Shown: positions 23,813 through 32,711 of the stretch, piece after piece | Numbering within the stretch: the first letter of the stretch is position 1 | Layout: the number at the start of each line of letters is the position of its first letter | DNA from: Sphingobium indicum BiD32 | Lineage (GTDB): Bacteria > Pseudomonadota > Alphaproteobacteria > Sphingomonadales > Sphingomonadaceae | NCBI RefSeq assembly: GCF_000382885.1 | Contig: NZ_CAVK010000242.1 | Location: 1-32,711 of the forward strand | Length of the DNA stretch: 32,711 nt | Direction of reading: 5' to 3' | Program-made: the position numbers and the translations under genes | Notes under the pieces: model-generated | Told to the model about the DNA's origin: nothing | The model's database searches: none | Seen by the model: only the letters and a program-made list of their open reading frames with translations

Positions 23813-24388
23813 ATGTTTCATGCGCCCGTCTCCTCCCGCATTCCCGGTGGCAGCGATTTGTCGCTGCTGCTCGACCAATTGTCGCATTGCTGCTCACGCC
23901 CCCGCTACGCCTTCATGCTGCTGACCCTTATCGCGGACGTCGCCAAGCCTGATGGCAGCGCGGGGCCGATGGTTCGGGTGGGCAAGGCGCTGGTCCCATT
24001 ACGTGACTGGCTGTGCGACGCGCTGATCCCGATGGGGCATCGCGATCCCCGACGGATGGCGCTGGTCGAGCGGGTACGCGAGGAACTGCGCAAGGATGAA
24101 CGACTGACCGGGGACGCGACAGCGGATGAGGCGCTGGTGCAGGATGAGGTGCGAGCGCGGGTGCGCGCATCTGGCAAGACCAACCTCAGCCGTGCAGCGT
24201 CCGAACTGGTGAAGGCCGGTCTGCTCAAGCGCCATTATCAGGGCTATCGCGTCGATCACCTCAATCGCGGGGCGCAGCGGCAGGCGGTCTATACGCTGAC
24301 TGGGCGCGCGCGCGTACTGGTCGGCGCACCGCGTCAGACCGCCGCACCGCCAACCCGCCCACGACAGGGTGATTTGTTCGCGGCATGA
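23813..24388 (+). CDS. Uncharacterised protein with C-terminal winged-helix-like region
   Basis: 191 residues from the ATG at 23813; a TTG at 23801 is the alternative. I do not recognise a named family. The N-terminal half is helical (SLLLDQLSHCCSRPRYAFMLLTLIADVA; VGKALVPLRDWLCDALIPMG) and the middle is highly charged. From about residue 125 the sequence KTNLSRAASELVKAGLLKRHYQGYRVDHLNRGAQRQAVYTLTGRARVLV has the helix-helix-wing pattern of winged-helix DNA-binding domains. It ends GDLFAA. No strong ribosome site is visible. The hairpin and half-sites 60-115 bp upstream fit autoregulation. It may also be a replication or accessory element protein. Confidence 0.7.
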   Translation: MFHAPVSSRIPGGSDLSLLLDQLSHCCSRPRYAFMLLTLIADVAKPDGSAGPMVRVGKALVPLRDWLCDALIPMGHRDPRRMALVERVREELRKDERLTGDATADEALVQDEVRARVRASGKTNLSRAASELVKAGLLKRHYQGYRVDHLNRGAQRQAVYTLTGRARVLVGAPRQTAAPPTRPRQGDLFAA

Positions 24389-24510
24389 CTACGCCGTTCC
24401 GCGCCTTGGCGTAACGCTCCCGCCGCATCTTCTCAAAGCCAACCGGCTGGTCGTGGCAGCATCCGCCGGATAGGGGCGGAAATCGGCGAGGATTTCGTCG
24501 CGGCGGTCGG
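24389..24510. other. Junction region without a recognisable gene
   Basis: No gene or RNA can be supported. It separates the winged-helix gene from the alcohol dehydrogenase remnant and is where the remnant's similarity fades, so a deletion or insertion endpoint probably lies here. Confidence 0.45.
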
Positions 24511-24705
24511 GGCGGCATCGTCCCTGCCCTGCGTCACTGCGGCACGCTGAATGATGCCGACATATGGAAGCAGGTCGTGCATGATGGCGCGCTAAAGGAT
24601 GGAGGCATGGTCATCTTCGCGCCGATCTTCAGTGCGACAGAAATTGACGACATCCGCGCCTATGTCATCCACCACGCCAATGAAGATAAAGCACTGGAAA
24701 CCGCC
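24511..24705 (+). pseudogene. 3' remnant of a quinohaemoprotein (PQQ) alcohol dehydrogenase
   Basis: Reading in the frame of the amidohydrolase upstream of its start gives GGIVPALRHCGTL, then WKQVVHDGALKDGGMV and IRAYVIHHANEDKAL. This is the pattern that closes the C-terminal cytochrome c domain of type II PQQ alcohol dehydrogenases (GG-x-LPDLR, DGAL-x-x-x-GM, EIRAYV). The haem-binding CxxCH and the whole propeller are missing, so only about 65 residues survive. No stop separates it from the amidohydrolase. The assignment rests on remembered family patterns and not on a search. Confidence 0.7.
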
Positions 24706-25578
24706 ATGTCGATTGATCCGTCCAAAATCCTGGCCATCGACGTGCATGTCCATGCCGAACTATCCTGCCACGATCCCGAAGATCCGGTGATGGCCGAATT
24801 TTTCGACGCAGCGTCGGCCTATTTCAAGGCGGATCGCAAGCGCCCCACCATCCCTGAAACCATCGCCTATTATCGCGCGCAGAATATTGCCTTCTGTCTG
24901 TTCACGGTCGATTGCGAAAGCGGCATCGGGGCCAAGCGGATCAGCAATTACGAAGTGGCGGATATCGCCGCCGAACATGACGATATCGTCATTCCCTTCG
25001 CCTCGATCGACCCGCGCAAGGGTAAGTTTGGTGCGCGGGAAGCGCGCGATCTGGTTGAAAATCATGGGGTCAAGGGCTTCAAATTCCACGGCATCATGCA
25101 GGATTGCCACCCGGCCGACCGGGTCACCTATCCCATCTATGAAGTGATCGCGGAACATGGACTGCCGGCCATCTTCCACACCGGCCATTCGGGCATGGGA
25201 ACCGGCATGAAGGGCGGCGGCGGCGTGCGCCTGAAATATGGCCAGCCCATTTTGGTGGATGATGTCGCGGTCGATTTCCCTGACATGAAAATCATCCTGG
25301 CCCATCCCAGCTGGCCCTGGACCGACGAAAGCCTGTCGATGGCGCTGCACAAGGATAATGTGTTCATGGACCTGTCGGGCTGGTCGCCCAAATATTTTCC
25401 CAAGCAGGTGATCCAGTACGCGAATACGCAACTGAAACATAAGATGCTGTTCGGGTCGGACTGGCCGCTCATTCGCCCGGAAAAATGGATCGACGCCGCG
25501 CGCGAGGCAGGTTTTCGCGAAGATGTGCTGCCGCTGATCATGAAAGATAATGCGGTCGGGCTGCTAGGCCTTGGCTGA
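24706..25578 (+). CDS. Amidohydrolase (amidohydrolase_2 family, metal-dependent hydrolase)
   Basis: 290 residues from the ATG at 24706 (MSIDPSKILAIDVHVHAEL). Longer starts, such as the GTG at 24577, would include the alcohol dehydrogenase remnant. Metal and catalytic positions of the TIM-barrel family are present: HVH near residues 14-16, GFKFHG, IFHTGHSG, ILAHPSWPW, and LFGSDWPL with the final Asp. Relatives include gamma-resorcylate and related decarboxylases, 4-oxalomesaconate hydratase and lactonases; the reaction here cannot be fixed. The ribosome site before 24706 is weak. It may originally have been the partner of the lost dehydrogenase. Confidence 0.88.
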   Translation: MSIDPSKILAIDVHVHAELSCHDPEDPVMAEFFDAASAYFKADRKRPTIPETIAYYRAQNIAFCLFTVDCESGIGAKRISNYEVADIAAEHDDIVIPFASIDPRKGKFGAREARDLVENHGVKGFKFHGIMQDCHPADRVTYPIYEVIAEHGLPAIFHTGHSGMGTGMKGGGGVRLKYGQPILVDDVAVDFPDMKIILAHPSWPWTDESLSMALHKDNVFMDLSGWSPKYFPKQVIQYANTQLKHKMLFGSDWPLIRPEKWIDAAREAGFREDVLPLIMKDNAVGLLGLG

Positions 25579-25624
25579 ATTGCAAATCGCCGATGGCTGG
25601 ATTGTTACAGAATCAAGTCTATCG

Positions 25625-25642
25625 CTGTCATATAGCTGTCAT
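25625..25642 (+). promoter_or_regulatory. PHO box (PhoB binding site)
   Basis: CTGTCATATAGCTGTCAT: two exact copies of the PhoB heptamer CTGTCAT separated by 4 AT-rich bases, the textbook form. It lies 43 bp before the porin start and would drive expression in phosphate starvation. Confidence 0.88.
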
Positions 25643-25685
25643 CGAATCGCCATAAACGCGCCCCGGACAGACGAAGGGCGAGCAA

Positions 25686-27103
25686 ATGATCGGATCGAAA
25701 CATATTCAGACGGGCCTGGCGGTCAGCCTGCTGGCGCTCATGCCGCAAGCGGCACAGGCCCAGACGGTAGAGCAGCTGCAAACGCAGATTGACGAGTTGA
25801 AAGCACAGGTCCAGGCGCTCGTCTCCGCGCTCGCTGCCAGCAAGAACCAAGCTGCGCCCGTCGTCGCGCAGGTGCCGCCGCAGTCGGCAACCCCGGCGAC
25901 AACTTCGTCGACCGCGCCAGTCGTGCTGGCATCGGCCCCCACGGCTGCGCCCGCTGCCGCACCGGCCAAGTCCAAGGCCTGGTACGAAAAGCTCAGCCTG
26001 CGCGGCTACACCCAGATGCGCTACAACGCCTTCCTTTCGGGTGACGACACAGCGCCTGCTGGCATGTCCCGGTTGCGTTCGGTACATGACAGCGGCATTT
26101 CGGACCGGGGAAGCTTTTCGCTCCGCCGTGTTCGCCTCGTCATTCAGGGTGATATTTCGGACCGCGTTTCGCTCTATCTCCAGCCCGATTTCGCCACGGC
26201 GGTCAGCAATCAGGCAGGCACCGAACGGCGAGAAGGCTTTGGCCAGTTGCGCGATGCCTATGCCGACGTGTTCCTCGACAAGGCCAAGACCGTCCGTATG
26301 CGCTTTGGCCAGTCCAAGGTTCCCTATGGCTGGGAAAATATGCAGTCATCCTCCAACCGGCTGACGCTGGACCGCAGCGACGCGATCAACAGCGCCGTTC
26401 CGGGCGAGCGCGACCTGGGCGTGGTTGCCTATTATACGCCGCCTGCGGTCCAGAAAATCTGGGACGATCTGGCGCATGACGGGCAAAAATTGTTCGGCAA
26501 TTACGGGGCTTTCGGCTTTGGCGTGTTCAATGGTCAGGGCATCAACAAGACCGAGCAGAATCGCGGCCTGATGAAGGTTGCGTTGGCGACATGGCCGTTC
26601 GAGATTGGCGATCAGGTCGTGGAATTTGGCGGATCGGCGATGCTGAACGACGTCCAGCCCGAACTGCGACCGGCGGCGTCAGCCCGGTGACCTTCAAGGA
26701 AAAGCGCGTCGGCATCCACGCCATGCTCTATCCCAAGCCATTCGGTATCCAGGCCGAATGGAATTGGGGCAAGGGACCGGAATATGATGTCGCGACGCAA
26801 TCGATCCAGACCAAGAATCTTCAGGGCGGCTATGTCCAGGCGATGTTGCGCCTGCCGACCGAAAACATGGGGCCGCTGATGCCCTATGGCCGCTGGCAGC
26901 ATTATCGCGGCGGATGGAAGGCCGGAACCAACGCCCCGCGTCTGGAAACCGACGAATTTGAACTGGGGCTGGAATGGCAGCCATGGAAAGCGCTGGAAAT
27001 CACCATGGCCTATGCCCGCATGAAGCGTGCCGAAGCCGATGAACGCCGCGCTGGCCGCGCCGAAGGCAATCTGATCCGCACGCAGGTGCAGTGGAATTAT
27101 TGA
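25686..27103 (+). pseudogene. OprP/OprO-type phosphate-selective porin, frameshifted
   Basis: The first frame runs from the ATG at 25686 (AAGGGCGAG upstream) to a TGA at 26688. It encodes a signal peptide (LAVSLLALMPQAAQA), a short coiled coil (VEQLQTQIDELKAQVQALVSAL), an Ala/Pro linker, then barrel sequence (LSLRGYTQMRYN, GSFSLRRVRLVIQGDISDRVSLYLQPDF, MRFGQSKVPYGWENMQSSSNRLTLDRSDA) of the OprP family. The rest (GGVSPVTFKEKRVGIHAMLYPKPFGIQAEWNWGKGPEYD to the terminal Tyr at 27103) lies in the next frame. The break is near 26660-26690 and equals one missing base. It could be a genuine mutation or a sequencing error; restored, it would be about 472 residues. A PHO box upstream supports the phosphate role. 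Confidence 0.87.
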
Positions 27104-27244
27104 TCGGGTCCGTCATGAAAAAAGCTGGTCGGGCTGGTGGCGGAGGCCGTCCGGTTACTGCCTAGGCCAGCGGTTTCAATATCTCTCTTCTCCCGCCGCG
27201 CGATTATGCTATGATCGGCGCAATAAAATAATGGAGAGGAAACC
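27104..27244. other. Porin to small-ORF spacer
   Basis: 141 bp. It ends with an AT-rich stretch (AATAAAATAATGG) before the ribosome site of the small ORF. No terminator with T-run is visible after the porin. Confidence 0.4.
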
Positions 27245-27397
27245 ATGCTGTTACTGGCACGGTGTCTGGACTGGCTTTGCCTTGCTTTTGCATCGGGCGT
27301 TCAGGATGAAATGCGCCTGAACGATTTGATCGTGGGTCATACTCCGCAATCGACCGCCGTGCATGAGGCAACGGCACGATCGCTCCCGCATCGCTGA
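27245..27397 (+). CDS. Possible small protein, 50 residues
   Basis: ATG at 27245 is preceded by GGAGAGGAAACC, one of the best ribosome sites in the window, and the frame stays open to the TGA at 27395. The predicted peptide starts MLLLARCLDWLCLAFASGV, a single hydrophobic helix with two Cys, followed by a polar tail (QDEMRLNDLIVGH, ending SLPHR). It could be a small membrane-anchored protein. I do not recognise a family, and chance occurrence is possible. Confidence 0.4.
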   Translation: MLLLARCLDWLCLAFASGVQDEMRLNDLIVGHTPQSTAVHEATARSLPHR

Positions 27398-27436
27398 AAG
27401 TCTGTCGTGATATGGATGACCGGTCGGTGAAGCCTG

Positions 27437-28129
27437 TTACCGGCGCGCATCCTTTGCGTCGCTGATCGCCAGACGCTTTGCTGTCACCAGCGTCTGGATG
27501 ACGAACAGCAGGATCAGGATCACGGAAACGACGCCGACAAACAGGTCAAACCCTGAAATCACGCCGAACAGGCCGGGCGCATAACCCAGCGCCATCATCG
27601 CCAGCGTCAGACCGATCAGCATCAGCCGCAACTCCGTCGGCCCGGCGGACAGGTAGGAGAGTTTGAACTCCCCCATCACCCGCGCCGCCAGATAGGCATG
27701 GATCGACAGCAGAAGATAACCGGCCAGCGCCACCAGCGCGACATCCATGCGAATATAGGGACTGGCCCCCATCCCGGCCAAGATCAGCAAAGTGGCGAGA
27801 CCGTCGCAGCTATGGTCGATGAAATAGCCATAGGATGGACGTTCGATGCGGCGGAACCGCGCCAGGCTGCCGTCCATGGAATCGCCGAACCACTGCAACA
27901 CATAGCCGCCAATGGCGAGCCACAGCCAATGGACATGCAAGCTGCTGGCGGCATAGCCCGCAAAAATAGCAAAAGCCCCGACCATGCCAAGCACGGTCAA
28001 AATGTCGGGCGTGACCCAGCCCGGCATCCGGGCGCAGAGCCAGTTGAGAAGGCGGCGTTCAGACGCTGCCAGCACATTTTGCTGGATACGGTCGATCGGG
28101 GGGGAGGATGGGCCGGAGGGCAATGTCAT
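27437..28129 (-). CDS. CDP-alcohol phosphatidyltransferase family membrane protein
   Basis: 230 residues with about six membrane segments. The catalytic signature is MDGSLARFRRIERPSYGYFIDHSCDG, that is D-G-x2-A-R then G-x3-D-x3-D; the gap between AR and G is nine residues, one more than the usual eight. The start at 28129 follows AAGGCG. Enzymes of this type join a CDP-activated lipid to an alcohol (glycerol phosphate, inositol, choline, serine) in the inner membrane. The specific head group cannot be told. It follows no operon partner. Confidence 0.88.
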   Translation of the reverse strand: MTLPSGPSSPPIDRIQQNVLAASERRLLNWLCARMPGWVTPDILTVLGMVGAFAIFAGYAASSLHVHWLWLAIGGYVLQWFGDSMDGSLARFRRIERPSYGYFIDHSCDGLATLLILAGMGASPYIRMDVALVALAGYLLLSIHAYLAARVMGEFKLSYLSAGPTELRLMLIGLTLAMMALGYAPGLFGVISGFDLFVGVVSVILILLFVIQTLVTAKRLAISDAKDARR

Positions 28130-28249
28130 GGCGCCTTATGACGAACACATGACGGTGTGACAATCACCCCGGCCTTTCGTGTCGTCGAAAATGACCATTA
28201 TATTACATGTCGCTACCGGACCAATCGCGAAGGCGTCGTTGAAACGCAC

Positions 28250-28278
28250 AAAAAAAGGGCCGATCCGAAGACCAGCCC
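28250..28278 (-). terminator. Strong intrinsic terminator with UUCG tetraloop
   Basis: On the minus strand: GGGCTGGTC, loop TTCG, GATCGGCCC, then seven T. The nine-pair stem has two G-U pairs and the very stable UUCG loop. No protein gene on the minus strand ends just upstream of it, so it must close a short transcript starting between about 28590 and 28320. Confidence 0.85.
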
Positions 28279-28345
28279 ATGAAAGTTTAGGAGAGGATGC
28301 CTGAAAGGCACCTCCTGTGTCACCCGAATCGCGCTTTGCTGCAAG
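28250..28345 (-). ncRNA. Candidate small RNA ended by the UUCG terminator
   Basis: Upstream of the terminator (on the minus strand) is a hairpin GGTGCCT / AGGCATC (plus 28296-28312), then a single-stranded run CCTCTCCTAAACTTTC. Its CCUCUCCU is complementary to Shine-Dalgarno-type AGGAGAGG, a feature of trans-acting alphaproteobacterial sRNAs. The 5' end and promoter are not located; the coordinates are approximate. It could instead be the leader or 3' end of an undetected short transcript. Confidence 0.45.
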
Positions 28346-28589
28346 TGCGAAATCCTTGTTCGCGATTGCAAAATATGCACCTGCTGCATTAGTAATGCTT
28401 TCCGTAGCGGAAGGTGGGGCGGGCTTCACTCGGTACATGCCGTTATTGAAAGCAAATCCATGACTGGTCGCCGAATCGCATCAATAGTGACTTGCGTCAT
28501 CCGGGGCTTCACCTGCCGCTGGCGATGTGTAGATTGACCTGGTTGCGGCTGCACAGTTTTGCCGCCAGTCCTGATCGGAGCGAACAGCG

Positions 28590-30197
28590 ATGCCCAATGC
28601 CGCCGACACCGCTGACCAGCCCTGGTGGAAGGGCGCGGTCATCTATCAAATCTATCCGCGCAGCTTTCAGGACAGCAACCATGACGGCATCGGCGACCTG
28701 AACGGCATCACGCAAAGGCTGGAGCATATTGCCCGGCTGGGGGCGGATGCGATCTGGATATCGCCCTTCTTCACCTCCCCCATGCGCGATTTTGGCTATG
28801 ACATCGCCGATTATTGCGATGTCGACCCGATCTTCGGCACGCTCGCCGATTTCGATGCGCTGGTCGCCCGCGCCCACGAATTGGGTCTCAAGGTCACGAT
28901 CGATCAGGTCTATGCCCATAGTTCCGACCTGCACGACTGGTTCGTTCAAAGCCGGGCCAACCGCAGCGGCGACAAGGCGGACTGGTATGTCTGGGCTGAT
29001 CCCAAGGCGGACGGCACTCCACCCAACAATTGGCAATCAGTATTCGGCGGCCCGGCCTGGACATGGGATGCGCGGCGCGGCCAATATTATATGCACCAGT
29101 TCCTGACCAGCCAGCCGCAACTCAACGTCCACAAGGGTGAGGTGCAGGACGCGCTGCTCGACGTCATGCGCTTCTGGCTTGATCGCGGAGTCGATGGTTT
29201 CCGCCTCGACGCGCTCAACCATGCGATGCACGATCCCGATTTCCGCGATAATCCCCCCGCCCCCAACGATGGATCGCCGCGCACCCGCCCGTTCGATTAT
29301 CAGATCAAGCGCTACAGCCAGTCGCACCCCGGCGTCGTCCCCTTTGTCGAGCGTATCCGGGCGTTGTGCGACGAATATGGCGCGATCTTCACCGTCGCCG
29401 AAGTCGGCGGGGCGCTCGCCGAAGAGGAGATGAAGGCCTATACCGCCGGGACCAATCGCCTCAACAGCGCTTACGGCTTCACCTTCCTCTACGCGCCTGC
29501 CCTTACCCCTACGCTAGTGGCCGACACGATCAACCGCTGGCCCGACGAACCGGCCATGGGCTGGCCAAGCTGGGCGTTCGAGAATCATGACGCCCCCCGC
29601 GCCCTGTCGCGATGGTGCGCGCCCGAAGATCGCCCCGCCTTTGCCCGGATGAAGATGGCGCTGCTCATGGCGCTGCGCGGCAATGCCATCCTCTATCAGG
29701 GTGAGGAGCTGGGGATCACCCAGGTCGACATCCCGTTCGAGCGGTTGCAGGATCCTGAAGCGATCGCCAACTGGCCGCTCACCCTGTCGCGCGACGGCGC
29801 GCGCACGCCGCTGCCCTGGTCCACTGACGCCACGCAGGCGGGCTTTTCCAGCGTCGAACCCTGGCTGCCCCATGGCGACGATCATCTCGCGCTCGCGGTG
29901 GACGCGCAGGAGAGCGACCCCCACTCGCTGCTCCAGTTCACCCGCGCGATGCTTGCGCTGCGCAAGGCAAATCCGGCGCTTCGCCTTGGCGCGCTCGACA
30001 TATTGGTTGCCGACGATACCTGCCTGGCGTTCCGACGCACCAGCAAGGACCAATCTTTGCTCTGCCTGTTCAACCTGTCGCGTGAGGCGATAGCGTGGCC
30101 CGCCAACATTGACGGGTCAGGTCGCGTCCTGGCTGCTGTCAACGGGGCAGCGCTGTGCGACCTTAAACCCTATGCTGCCATATTGATCGAGCAATGA
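28590..30197 (+). CDS. GH13 alpha-glucosidase (oligo-1,6-glucosidase/HaG-like subfamily)
   Basis: 535 residues, cytoplasmic, no signal peptide. The TIM-barrel triad is intact: nucleophile Asp207 (GFRLDALNH), acid/base Glu271 (FTVAEVGG) and Asp334 (FENHDAPR). The N terminus WWKGAVIYQIYPRSFQDSNHDGIGDLNGI is typical of alpha-1,4/1,6-glucosidases. The segment TIDQVYAHSSDLH, replacing the usual DxVxNHTS, is the mark of the proteobacterial GH13_23 group that cleaves short maltose-type or sucrose-like glucosides. CGGAG precedes the ATG. It converges with the nitronate monooxygenase-like gene 3 bp away. No maltose transporter or regulator is adjacent. Confidence 0.93.
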   Translation: MPNAADTADQPWWKGAVIYQIYPRSFQDSNHDGIGDLNGITQRLEHIARLGADAIWISPFFTSPMRDFGYDIADYCDVDPIFGTLADFDALVARAHELGLKVTIDQVYAHSSDLHDWFVQSRANRSGDKADWYVWADPKADGTPPNNWQSVFGGPAWTWDARRGQYYMHQFLTSQPQLNVHKGEVQDALLDVMRFWLDRGVDGFRLDALNHAMHDPDFRDNPPAPNDGSPRTRPFDYQIKRYSQSHPGVVPFVERIRALCDEYGAIFTVAEVGGALAEEEMKAYTAGTNRLNSAYGFTFLYAPALTPTLVADTINRWPDEPAMGWPSWAFENHDAPRALSRWCAPEDRPAFARMKMALLMALRGNAILYQGEELGITQVDIPFERLQDPEAIANWPLTLSRDGARTPLPWSTDATQAGFSSVEPWLPHGDDHLALAVDAQESDPHSLLQFTRAMLALRKANPALRLGALDILVADDTCLAFRRTSKDQSLLCLFNLSREAIAWPANIDGSGRVLAAVNGAALCDLKPYAAILIEQ

Positions 30198-30200
30198 GGC

Positions 30201-32359
<2,159 letters not shown>

Positions 32360-32363
32360 GGTC

Positions 32364-32711
32364 TCAAACTCCTCTAAAATTGGCGGGGCGCTTTGCGAGC
32401 AATGCTCTCAGCCCCTCTTCGCTTTCCCGTCCGGCACCTGCCATCGCCATGCTGCGCAATTCGCGGTCCAGTTGCGTCTCTAATCCGGTCTCGAAACTGT
32501 CTGCAAGCAGCGCGCGGCTTGCGGCCAGCGCCTCGACAGGTGCATCGGCTAGCGCGGTCGCCACTTTCAACCCTTCAGTGGCGAGCACCTCATCGTCCAC
32601 GATCCGGGTCACCAGCCCGATCGCTTCGGCCTCATCCCCCTTGATCCGGCGGTTGGTCAGGATGATGTCCTGCGCCTTGCGCAGCCCCACCAGACGCGGC
32701 AGCAGCCAGCT
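32364..32711 (-). CDS. Enoyl-CoA hydratase/isomerase family protein, C-terminal part
   Basis: 116 codons to the window edge; the N-terminal part with the oxyanion hole and first catalytic Glu lies outside. The first residues SWLLPRLVGLRKAQDIILTNRRIKGDEAEAIGLV are the conserved post-active-site helix of crotonases, and the C-terminal helices end SEEGLRALLAKRPANFRGV, a standard tail. First visible gene of the thiolase operon. Which substrate it hydrates cannot be told. Confidence 0.9.
   Translation of the reverse strand, partial: SWLLPRLVGLRKAQDIILTNRRIKGDEAEAIGLVTRIVDDEVLATEGLKVATALADAPVEALAASRALLADSFETGLETQLDRELRSMAMAGAGRESEEGLRALLAKRPANFRGV

Larger units (their letters stand above)
28130..28589. 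other. Intergenic region upstream of the alpha-glucosidase
   Basis: 460 bp without a convincing protein gene. It holds the candidate small RNA and terminator and presumably promoters for the phosphatidyltransferase (minus) and the alpha-glucosidase (plus). The minus-strand open frame at 28136-28438 reads straight through the terminator and is rejected. Confidence 0.6.

Noticed and set aside
24389..24518. Minus-strand open frames over the junction
   Set aside because: Two frames give short plausible peptides, but neither has a start signal or a family I know; overlapping the dehydrogenase remnant argues against them.
27115..27165. 16-codon open frame after the porin (MKKAGRAGG...)
   Set aside because: No ribosome site and far too short to support.
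28150..28171. Possible second PHO box upstream of the phosphatidyltransferase (TTGTCAC and GTCATG on the minus strand)
   Set aside because: The two GTCA cores are 8 bp apart, not the 11 bp of a PHO box, so the match is not credible.
28136..28438. 100-codon minus-strand open frame in the intergenic region
   Set aside because: It reads through the intrinsic terminator and has no ribosome site or recognisable features.

Overview
This window looks like chromosomal DNA from a sphingomonad alphaproteobacterium (Sphingobium/Sphingomonas-like). The signs are high GC, a Caulobacter/Xanthomonas-type TonB-dependent receptor, a GH13 alpha-glucosidase with the Asp-Gln-Val-Tyr core signature, REP-like intergenic palindromes and dense short operons. 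The genus is inferred from protein character; no database was consulted.

Layout. (1) 1-2138: the end of an OmpR-type response regulator, its overlapping histidine kinase, and a convergent periplasmic cytochrome c. (2) 2439-5682: divergent CoA-acylating methylmalonate-semialdehyde dehydrogenase and acyl-CoA ligase. (3) 5679-20213: a pectin/uronate utilisation locus. It holds a GH43 enzyme, TonB receptor, PL1 pectate lyase, exported cupin, Tat-exported carboxylesterase, KduD, KduI, a LacI regulator, an FAH-family hydratase and an ExuT-like MFS transporter. The lyase would release unsaturated galacturonides, the receptor would import them across the outer membrane, and KduI then KduD would convert 5-keto-4-deoxyuronate to 2-keto-3-deoxygluconate. 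Kinase and aldolase (KdgK/KdgA) and a GH88/GH105 hydrolase are not in the window. Four copies of one 14-bp operator, GGAMACCGGTGTCA, lie in front of the receptor, the lyase, kduI and the lacI/hydratase pair, so the locus reads as a single LacI regulon.

(4) 20220-23682: two SDR dehydrogenases, a MarR regulator and a divergent exported alpha/beta hydrolase, with a perfect 19-bp palindrome between the last two. (5) 23683-25578: an unrecognised winged-helix protein behind an 11-bp-arm hairpin, then a decayed 3' end of a quinohaemoprotein alcohol dehydrogenase joined in frame to an amidohydrolase. (6) 25625-27103: a canonical PHO box in front of an OprP/OprO-type porin that carries a frameshift. 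(7) 27245-28589: a short ORF with a good ribosome site, a CDP-alcohol phosphatidyltransferase, and a strong intrinsic terminator ending a possible small RNA. (8) 28590-32711: a GH13 alpha-glucosidase convergent with a fatty-acid type operon (enoyl-CoA hydratase, thiolase, nitronate monooxygenase-like protein).

The most interesting items are the operator set, the exported KdgF-like cupin translationally coupled to the lyase, the FAH hydratase inside the uronate regulon, the PHO-box-driven broken porin, the alcohol dehydrogenase remnant, and the candidate small RNA.
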